Assembly (NCBI GenBank): GCA_946405485.1
Contig: CAMJHJ010000023.1
Span: forward strand, 1 to 17,084
DNA from: an uncultured Bacteroidales bacterium
GTDB taxonomy: Bacteria; Bacteroidota; Bacteroidia; Bacteroidales; UBA932
Length of the DNA stretch: 17,084 nt
Reading direction: 5' to 3'
Shown: positions 1 through 5,068 of the stretch, piece after piece
Layout of the letters: each line of letters starts with the position of its first letter
Position numbering within the stretch: position 1 is the stretch's first letter
Notes under the pieces: generated by a model
Told to the model about the DNA's origin: nothing
Seen by the model: only the letters and a program-made list of their open reading frames with translations
Databases searched by the model: none
Made by a program: the position numbers and the translations under genes

Positions 1-195
<195 letters not shown>

Positions 196-208
196 GCGCT
201 GATCCTGC

Positions 209-290
209 GACAAAGCGACTGTCCCTTCAAGGCAGCAGCAATTTTAACCCCTTCGGGGGAATGCTGCCTTGAAGGGACAGTCGTTTTGTC
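209..290 (+). repeat. Long palindromic element, copy A (UUCG-capped hairpin)
   Basis: Bases 209-237 pair with 262-290 over 29 bp; the only imperfection is a G.U pair (215 with 284). The 24-nt loop 238-261 contains a second small hairpin, CCCC-TTCG-GGGG at 248-259, a UUCG tetraloop with the favoured C-G closing pair. The arms contain CTGT (219-222), an 8-nt segment (223-230) and GGCAGCA (231-237), mirrored on the other side. The same blocks with a different 8-nt segment recur at 12035-12118. Copy A lies between the enolase stop and the convergent L,D-transpeptidase gene, with a TTTT run at 284-287 inside its right arm. It could act as a terminator for either gene, but its length, block structure and second copy inside a coding region suggest a dispersed element, not a simple terminator. 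Confidence 0.9.
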
Positions 291-350
291 TTTCGGACGC
301 TCAGAATGCATTCCAAAGTGCCCACAGTGGCTTTATCATCTGGCGCGGCT

Positions 351-1001
351 TCAGTGGATGACGACGCGGAGGCCGGGGTGGCACGTCTCGAGGATGCGGC
401 GCATGAACGCCTCATCGACCGCGATGCAACCGCCGGTCCAGGCTTTTGATCCCTTGCAATGGAAAAAGATAGCTGAACCGTCGGGGTAGCGGCATTCGGG
501 GTTGAAGTCCAGCGCCATTCCGTAATTGTATTGCGGCGCCGTGTGGAACATGTCTTCGCCGCGGCAAGGGTGATGTGTCGCGGCCGTGTCGATGATGCGG
601 TTGTACCAGGGGCCTTCTTCGTCGCAGGCGAAGATGCTTTCCGTGACGGGGAGCCAGGGGAGTGCGGTGCCCGGATCGGGAAGGATGCCAAAGGCCGTGA
701 GGATGCCGAAGTCGCCTTCCGGCGTCATGGCGTCGCCCTCGCGGGTTTTGCCGAGCCCGTTCTTTCCGATGAAAGCGTCTGTCTCTGAGACAAGTTTCCA
801 TTTCCTAACGCCCGCCTTGGCATAATACCGCACGGTGGCGTTGCTGCCTTCCGCAGATTGGACCAGCAGCAGCTCATGGACGGCATCATCGCCGGAATAT
901 TGCTTCAGGACCGAACTCCAAGGCTCGGATTCACGGGGCCCGCAAGCGGCCAAAAACAGTGCCGATGCGAGGAGGGTGAGGGACAGGTAAAGCTGTTTCA
1001 T
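351..1001 (-). CDS. L,D-transpeptidase (YkuD) family lipoprotein
   Basis: A 216-residue protein with a Sec signal ending in a lipobox (L17-A-A-C20), so probably an envelope lipoprotein. The C-terminal half has the YkuD catalytic signature: His181 in FFHCKG and the cysteine nucleophile Cys192 in WTGGCIAV, with the glycine pair just before it. The family makes 3-3 cross-links in peptidoglycan or attaches proteins to it; some members have other roles, so the substrate here is inferred. MTPEGDFGIL near the middle fits the family's 'P-x-G-x-(F/Y)' lead-in to the fold. Gene is convergent to enolase and divergent from the metH-like gene. The start at 999-1001 is supported by the signal peptide and by a -7 box TACATTTG at 1028-1021. 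Confidence 0.85.
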   Translation of the reverse strand: MKQLYLSLTLLASALFLAACGPRESEPWSSVLKQYSGDDAVHELLLVQSAEGSNATVRYYAKAGVRKWKLVSETDAFIGKNGLGKTREGDAMTPEGDFGILTAFGILPDPGTALPWLPVTESIFACDEEGPWYNRIIDTAATHHPCRGEDMFHTAPQYNYGMALDFNPECRYPDGSAIFFHCKGSKAWTGGCIAVDEAFMRRILETCHPGLRVVIH

Positions 1002-1020
1002 GTTTTCGAAGATATTAGTC

Positions 1021-1028
1021 CAAATGTA
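1021..1028 (-). promoter_or_regulatory. -7 box for the L,D-transpeptidase gene
   Basis: On the minus strand 1028-1021 reads TACATTTG, matching the Bacteroidetes -7 consensus TAnnTTTG, 19 nt before the ATG. No convincing -33 TTTG box is seen at the usual spacing. Confidence 0.6.
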
Positions 1029-1040
1029 AGGATTAATTCT

Positions 1041-1048
1041 TATATTCG
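1041..1048 (+). promoter_or_regulatory. -7 box for the metH-like gene
   Basis: TATATTCG matches TAnnTTyG and lies 29 nt before the ATG at 1078. It sits 12 bp from the oppositely oriented box at 1021-1028, so the two divergent genes share a compact promoter region of about 75 bp. Confidence 0.5.
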
Positions 1049-1077
1049 TGTCCGTGGTGCTTTAAAGAAAGAAGGTT

Positions 1078-2562
1078 ATGGCAGAGTTTTCCCGTTTTTG
1101 CATCGATGTTTTGCGTGAGCGCGTCCTCCGGCTGGATGGCGCGATGGGCACGCAGATCCAGTCTTTCGCCCTGTCGGAAATGGATTTCCGGAAGGGGCTT
1201 CCAACGGATCCGACGCGCGATGTGAAAGGCGACAACGAGTGCCTGAATCTTTCGCGTCCGGACGTGATCCGGGCCATCCACCAGTCTTATGTGGAGGCGG
1301 GGGCTGACATCATCGAAACCAACAGTTTCGGCGCCAATGCCATCGTCCAGCAAGATTACGGCCTTGCCGCCGTGGCCCCTCAGATGGCATTTGAGGCGGC
1401 CCGCCTGGCCCGTGAGGTAGCGGATGCCGCACCACGCAAGGTCTGGGTGGCCGGCAGCATGGGGCCGACCTCCAAGTCCCTTTCCCTGGTGTCGGATTTC
1501 CTTCGCCCGGAATGGCGTCCCTGCAGTTTCGATGAAATGGCCGCCGCATATGAGGCGCAGGCCCGCTCGCTGATCGAGGGCGGCGTGGACCTGATCCTGA
1601 TTGAGACTTGTTTCGATGCACTCAATGCCAAGGCGGCCCTGTACGCTGTCGAACAGGTGCGCCCTGCTTTCCCGGTCATCGTTTCCGTATCCGTCAGCAA
1701 CGGTTTCGGACGGACCCTGACCGGGCAGAGCCTGGAAGCATTCTATACCGCCGTTTCACGCCCGAACCTGGTGGCCTTCGGCCTTAATTGTTCGATGGGC
1801 GCGGAAGGGCTCATCCCGCTCATCCGGGACCTTGCCGGGTGGTGCCCCGTTCCGATCATCTGCTATCCCAACGCCGGCCTGCCCAATGCGCAGGGCGGCT
1901 ATGATGAGACGCCGGAAACGATGGCCGGCCATATGGCCGGACTGGACACTCTGGTCAATATCATGGGTGGGTGTTGCGGCACGACACCGGAGCATATCCG
2001 GGCCTTGCCCAGCTTGCGACCGCGACCGATACCTTCGCCTTACAATGACTTGAAAGTTAGTGGATTGGAGGCGTGGACCGTAAGCGATCCTTCCGATTGC
2101 GTTTCGCCCGACCTGACCGAGCTGATCACCCGTCAGGAATACGACGAAGCGCTGATGCTTGCCGGGGAAGAGGTCGCTTCCGGCGCCGCGCTTCTGGACA
2201 TCAAGCTGGATGCCCTTCCGGATCCGGCTCCGGAGATGGAACGTTTCGTCCGTCTGACGCAGGGAGACCCCTCAGTCTCCTGTGCCGCCCTGATGATTGA
2301 TTCCGATGATTGGGAGACGCTCCTGAACGGGCTCAAGAACGCCCAGGGCAAGTGCATCGCACGCGCCATTGGTCTGAAGGACGGAGAATCGGCTTTCCTC
2401 GAGAAAGCATCCGTCATCCGCAGCCTGGGGGCCGCGATGGTGGTGAAACTTGAAGGGGCTGATGATCAGGAAAAGGCGCTCCGCCTGCTGGAAGGGATCG
2501 GCTTCCCTCCGGCGGACATCATTTTTGAGCGGGACCGAACACTTTGTCTATCAATCCGGTAA
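1078..2562 (+). CDS. MetH-like homocysteine S-methyltransferase with degenerate, truncated pterin domain
   Basis: A 494-residue protein. Residues about 10-320 match the homocysteine-binding module of cobalamin-dependent methionine synthase: LDGAMGT near the N-terminus, DIIETNSFGAN, and the three zinc-binding cysteines Cys238 (GLNCS) and Cys299/Cys300 (GGCCGTTPEHI). Residues about 340-485 resemble the first part of the folate-binding (pterin) domain: EYDEAL, MIDSDDWE, GFPPADIIF. But the usual GERTN and NVNMDEG motifs are missing or replaced, and homology stops in mid-domain. No cobalamin-binding or reactivation domain follows; full MetH is about 900-1200 residues. The ORF ends 44 nt inside the convergent HD gene. 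It may use a methyl donor other than methyl-folate/B12, work with a separately encoded partner, or be decaying. The SAM-cycle gene luxS lies nearby. Confidence 0.8.
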   Translation: MAEFSRFCIDVLRERVLRLDGAMGTQIQSFALSEMDFRKGLPTDPTRDVKGDNECLNLSRPDVIRAIHQSYVEAGADIIETNSFGANAIVQQDYGLAAVAPQMAFEAARLAREVADAAPRKVWVAGSMGPTSKSLSLVSDFLRPEWRPCSFDEMAAAYEAQARSLIEGGVDLILIETCFDALNAKAALYAVEQVRPAFPVIVSVSVSNGFGRTLTGQSLEAFYTAVSRPNLVAFGLNCSMGAEGLIPLIRDLAGWCPVPIICYPNAGLPNAQGGYDETPETMAGHMAGLDTLVNIMGGCCGTTPEHIRALPSLRPRPIPSPYNDLKVSGLEAWTVSDPSDCVSPDLTELITRQEYDEALMLAGEEVASGAALLDIKLDALPDPAPEMERFVRLTQGDPSVSCAALMIDSDDWETLLNGLKNAQGKCIARAIGLKDGESAFLEKASVIRSLGAAMVVKLEGADDQEKALRLLEGIGFPPADIIFERDRTLCLSIR

Positions 2563-3109
2563 ATTCCTGGTAGGCATCCGTATCTTCCAATTCGGCCAGG
2601 GAAGACGCCAGGCCGTGGTAGTGCCATGCATGGTCGGCCTTGCCGCCCGGGGCATGGAAGATATGCCATAACGCATCTCCCTTGACGCGGTAATCGCGGG
2701 CGATGGCCCGCATGTTGGAAAGCTTGTCTCCCAGCGCGACCATTTTCGCTTCGCGGGAAGCGGCGGCGAGCCGGTCGATGGCGGCCTGCTTGCGCTCACG
2801 CCAGGTTTTCTCCCTGCCATCCTCCGCCAGCAAGATATCCGTCTCCGCCTCGACCAGGGAGGCAACCCGGGGGCCGAAACGCTTCCGGATTTGTTCCGGC
2901 GTCACGTCGGTATCCTCTACCGTGTCGTGCAGGGCTGCTGCAGCTAGAAGCTCCGGATCGGAGGTCATCGTCGCGACGATCGCCATCGCCTCCAGGACAT
3001 GGATCACATAGGGGAATCCTTTGCCGCGGCGCTCGGTGCCCGCATGCGCGTCTACGGCGAAGCGGATCGCCTCGTCGACCAGGGTCGTGTCAAGTGGATG
3101 ATTGGCCAT
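2519..3109 (-). CDS. Single-domain ppGpp hydrolase (RelA/SpoT-type HD, small alarmone hydrolase)
   Basis: A 196-residue protein with the HD fold of the RelA/SpoT/MESH1 hydrolases, which remove the 3'-pyrophosphate of (p)ppGpp with Mn2+. Visible metal and active-site residues are His37 (PYVIH), His61-Asp62 and Glu65-Asp66 in ALHDTVEDT, and Asp128 in ALGDKLSNM. There is no synthetase, TGS or ACT domain, and the length fits a stand-alone hydrolase. The frame stays open far upstream (to 3559), but that part is the shadow of luxS. ATG 3109-3107 is preferred because a -7 box TACATTTG lies 17 nt upstream and covers the next upstream ATG. A nucleotide other than ppGpp as substrate cannot be excluded. 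The 3' end overlaps the metH-like ORF by 44 bp, tail to tail. Confidence 0.85.
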   Translation of the reverse strand: MANHPLDTTLVDEAIRFAVDAHAGTERRGKGFPYVIHVLEAMAIVATMTSDPELLAAAALHDTVEDTDVTPEQIRKRFGPRVASLVEAETDILLAEDGREKTWRERKQAAIDRLAAASREAKMVALGDKLSNMRAIARDYRVKGDALWHIFHAPGGKADHAWHYHGLASSLAELEDTDAYQEFTGLIDKVFGPAQK

Positions 3110-3126
3110 TTCGTTCGTTTGGTTTT

Positions 3127-3134
3127 CAAATGTA
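3127..3134 (-). promoter_or_regulatory. -7 box for the ppGpp hydrolase gene
   Basis: The minus strand reads TACATTTG from 3134 to 3127, an exact TAnnTTTG match, 17 nt before the chosen ATG. It is identical to the L,D-transpeptidase box. Together with the luxS box at 3158-3165 it forms a divergent promoter pair. Confidence 0.6.
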
Positions 3135-3157
3135 AGCATTTTTTGTCGAAATCTTCC

Positions 3158-3165
3158 TACCTTCG
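3158..3165 (+). promoter_or_regulatory. -7 box for luxS, directly abutting the start codon
   Basis: TACCTTCG matches TAnnTTyG. Only four bases (3166-3169) separate it from the ATG at 3170, so transcription would begin at or within a few bases of the start codon. A TTTG at 3142-3145 is closer (12 bp) than the usual 19 bp spacing, so the -33 box is uncertain. Confidence 0.55.
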
Positions 3166-3169
3166 CAGT

Positions 3170-3652
3170 ATGAAGAAGATTCCCAGTTTCACCATCGACC
3201 ATCTCCGCCTGTTGCGCGGCATCTATGTTTCCCGTAAAGACCAGGTCGGGGGAGAGGTCGTCACGACCTTTGACATCCGGATGAAAGAGCCCAACCGCGA
3301 ACCCGCCTTGGGACAGGGTGCGATCCATACGATCGAGCATCTCGCAGCCACCTATCTGCGAAACGATCCGCAATGGGGTGACCGTATCGTTTATTGGGGG
3401 CCGATGGGCTGCCTGACCGGAAACTACCTGCTGATGCGCGGAGATTTGCAGCCGGAGGATATCCTGCCCTTGATGCGGGATACCTTCCGATTTGTAGCCG
3501 GCTATGAAGGTGAGGTACCCGGCGCTGCACCTTCGGACTGCGGCAACTGGCTCCTGCATGATCTGCCGATGGCCCGCTACGAGGCGGAAAAGTATTTGCG
3601 TGAGGTTTTGGAAGTGATCCGTCCGGAGAACTTGCGATATCCGGAGAAATAA
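3170..3652 (+). CDS. luxS: S-ribosylhomocysteine lyase LuxS
   Basis: A 160-residue protein of normal LuxS length. LuxS cleaves S-ribosylhomocysteine into homocysteine and DPD, the precursor of autoinducer-2, in the cytoplasmic activated-methyl cycle. The metal site is complete: His53 and His57 with catalytic Glu56 in HTIEHL, and Cys124 in SDCGNW. The catalytic Cys81 lies in GPMGC. Beside it, the usual GPMGCRTGFY reads GPMGCLTGNY, with Arg changed to Leu and Phe to Asn. The start at 3170 gives the expected N-terminus (MKKIPSFTIDH); the frame is open upstream but matches nothing. A short weak stem at 3660-3676 follows the stop. Homocysteine made here could be a substrate of the MetH-like protein two genes away. 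Confidence 0.96.
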   Translation: MKKIPSFTIDHLRLLRGIYVSRKDQVGGEVVTTFDIRMKEPNREPALGQGAIHTIEHLAATYLRNDPQWGDRIVYWGPMGCLTGNYLLMRGDLQPEDILPLMRDTFRFVAGYEGEVPGAAPSDCGNWLLHDLPMARYEAEKYLREVLEVIRPENLRYPEK

Positions 3653-3734
3653 GTGCTCGCAGGTGCTTTAAACCTGATTTTGAGACCCTTTCAGATTGTT
3701 AAATAAAATTTTTTCAAAAAATCTTTAAAAATAA

Positions 3735-3765
3735 TTTGCAGAACCAAAATATTGTACTACCTTTG
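3735..3765 (+). promoter_or_regulatory. Consensus Bacteroidetes promoter of a putative small RNA
   Basis: TTTG at 3735-3738, exactly 19 bp, then TACCTTTG at 3758-3765: a full match to the Bacteroidetes TTTG-N19-TAnnTTTG promoter and the best promoter in the window. It lies in an AT-rich tract after luxS. Transcription should start near 3771, where no coding region begins. Confidence 0.8.
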
Positions 3766-3770
3766 TGTCA

Positions 3771-3888
3771 GGGTTGAGCAAGAGATGCGTTCTGCACCCG
3801 TCAACCTCTTTGGTTATTAGTTTTAGTGTTATTAATTATGTGGTAAGTATGAGTGTTCGCCCGCGAGGGTCAACGCTCATTTTTTTTA
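3771..3888 (+). ncRNA. Putative small RNA of about 118 nt between luxS and the glycan operon
   Basis: The region is bounded by a consensus promoter (3735-3765) and a strong intrinsic terminator (3849-3887), with no plausible ORF between them. The 5' part can fold: GGTTGA (3772-3777) pairs with TCAACC (3801-3806), enclosing a small inner hairpin. The middle (about 3807-3847) is U/A-rich and probably unpaired. The 3' end is the terminator stem with a GCGA tetraloop. I do not recognise an Rfam family and give no function. It could instead be an attenuated leader of the kinase operon, but that operon has its own -7 box at 3933. Start and end are inferred to within a few bases. Confidence 0.6.
3849..3887 (+). 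terminator. Intrinsic terminator of the putative small RNA
   Basis: ATGAGTGTT (3849-3857) pairs with AACGCTCAT (3872-3880) with one G.U pair. After a C-C mismatch, four more pairs (3859-3862 with 3867-3870, one of them G.U) are capped by the GNRA tetraloop GCGA (3863-3866). Eight T residues follow (3880-3887). It is the clearest rho-independent terminator in the window. Confidence 0.85.
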
Positions 3889-3932
3889 TCCATAAAGCGC
3901 TGACGGGCTTGTCTTTTGTCCTAAAAAAACCG

Positions 3933-3940
3933 TAGATTTG
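3933..3940 (+). promoter_or_regulatory. -7 box for the glycan-degradation operon
   Basis: TAGATTTG matches TAnnTTTG, 31 nt before the kinase ATG at 3972 and 45 nt after the small-RNA terminator. No -33 box at ideal spacing; TTTG at 3915-3918 is 14 bp away. It is the only promoter-like signal before the five-gene operon. Confidence 0.55.
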
Positions 3941-3971
3941 TATAAATACGATATGGACAAAGTCTACAGCC

Positions 3972-5054
3972 ATGAATAAACTCATCCAACTCGCTTCCCA
4001 TTTCGCCGTCGAAGGCGTCATCGCCCGGGTCAAACCCCTCGGCGAAGGTTTTATCAATGACACTTATACCGTCACGCTGGAGGGACAGGATCAGCCGTCC
4101 TATATCCTTCAACGCAAGAATCACATCGTTTTCCCGGATGTGCCCGCGATGATGGACAACATCGACCGGGTCACGCGTTACATCAAGTCCAAGGTGCATG
4201 ATCCGCTCCGGCAGACGCTGACCATCATTCCCGCCAAGGATGGCAAGCTGTATTACAAGCAGCGGAATGGTAACTATTGGGCCATGACGCTTTTCATCCG
4301 TGACACGATGAGTTACACCAAGGCCGACAAGCCGGAGATCGCCTACCAGGGTGGTCTGGGACTGGGACAGTTCCATCGCCTGGTCGACGGTTTCAAGGAG
4401 CCCCTGGCCGAGGTGATCAAGGGTTTCCACAACATCCGCTGGCGTTTCACGCAGTGGGACGAGGCGATCGCGCGCGATGCCGCCGGCCGCGTCAAGGACC
4501 TGAAAGAAGAAATCGGCTGGATCGAGTCCCGCCGGGAGAAGATGCTTGCGTTCTGGGAGCTCTTCGAAAAGGGCGTCATCCCTTGCCGGGTCACGCACAA
4601 CGACACCAAGATCAGCAACTTCCTGTTCAATGCGGACGACCAGTCCCTGCTTTGCGCCATCGACCTTGATACGCTGATGTCTTCCACGCTTCTCAACGAC
4701 ACCGGCGATGCGCTGCGCTCCTACACCAATACGGGTGAGGAGGATGACAAGGACCTCTCCAAAGTCTCGATGAGCATGCGGATGTTCCAGGCCTACATGG
4801 AAGGCTATCTTTCCATGATGAAGGACAAACTGGCGGAATCAGAGGTCCGGTATCTGGCATTCAGCGGCCTGTACATCACCTACGAGCAGGTGCTGCGCTT
4901 CCTGATGGACTACATCGACGGTGATACCTATTACAAGACCAAATATCCTGAGCACAACCTGGTGCGTACCCATGCGCAGTACAAGCTCCTGACCAGCATG
5001 GAAGAGCAACTTCCCGAGATGGAAGCGGTCGTGCGTCGTCTCATGAAACTGTAA
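3972..5054 (+). CDS. NahK-like N-acetylhexosamine 1-kinase (APH fold)
   Basis: A 360-residue cytoplasmic protein of the aminoglycoside-phosphotransferase fold. The N-terminus (ASHFAVEGVI, then PLGEGFINDTY and YILQRKN) strongly resembles N-acetylhexosamine 1-kinase (NahK), which phosphorylates GlcNAc or GalNAc at C1 with ATP. The kinase catalytic loop is His209-Asn-Asp211-Thr-Lys-Ile-Ser-Asn216, with Asp211 as the likely base. The metal-binding motif is Asp231-Leu-Asp233. Close relatives are often annotated only as phosphotransferases. It opens an operon whose next gene, 14 nt downstream, encodes GH109 alpha-N-acetylgalactosaminidase; this makes GalNAc a reasonable guess for the substrate. No Shine-Dalgarno is visible. 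A short overlapping ORF (3953-3979) precedes the start. Confidence 0.75.
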   Translation: MNKLIQLASHFAVEGVIARVKPLGEGFINDTYTVTLEGQDQPSYILQRKNHIVFPDVPAMMDNIDRVTRYIKSKVHDPLRQTLTIIPAKDGKLYYKQRNGNYWAMTLFIRDTMSYTKADKPEIAYQGGLGLGQFHRLVDGFKEPLAEVIKGFHNIRWRFTQWDEAIARDAAGRVKDLKEEIGWIESRREKMLAFWELFEKGVIPCRVTHNDTKISNFLFNADDQSLLCAIDLDTLMSSTLLNDTGDALRSYTNTGEEDDKDLSKVSMSMRMFQAYMEGYLSMMKDKLAESEVRYLAFSGLYITYEQVLRFLMDYIDGDTYYKTKYPEHNLVRTHAQYKLLTSMEEQLPEMEAVVRRLMKL

Positions 5055-5068
5055 ATCTGAATCTAGAT

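Noticed and set aside
209..290. Copy A as an ordinary rho-independent terminator or an assembly artefact
   Set aside because: A 29-bp stem with a capped loop and a second copy with the same blocks but a different, perfectly paired arm is not expected from a simple terminator or from a chimeric fold-back read.
3110..3559. Upstream extension of the ppGpp hydrolase frame on the minus strand
   Set aside because: The extra 150 residues are antisense to luxS, resemble no protein, and lie upstream of a -7 box 17 nt from the chosen ATG.
3660..3676. Stem CAGGT/ACCTG after luxS
   Set aside because: Five pairs with a 7-nt loop and only a short ATTTTG tail; it may aid termination but cannot be supported as a terminator.
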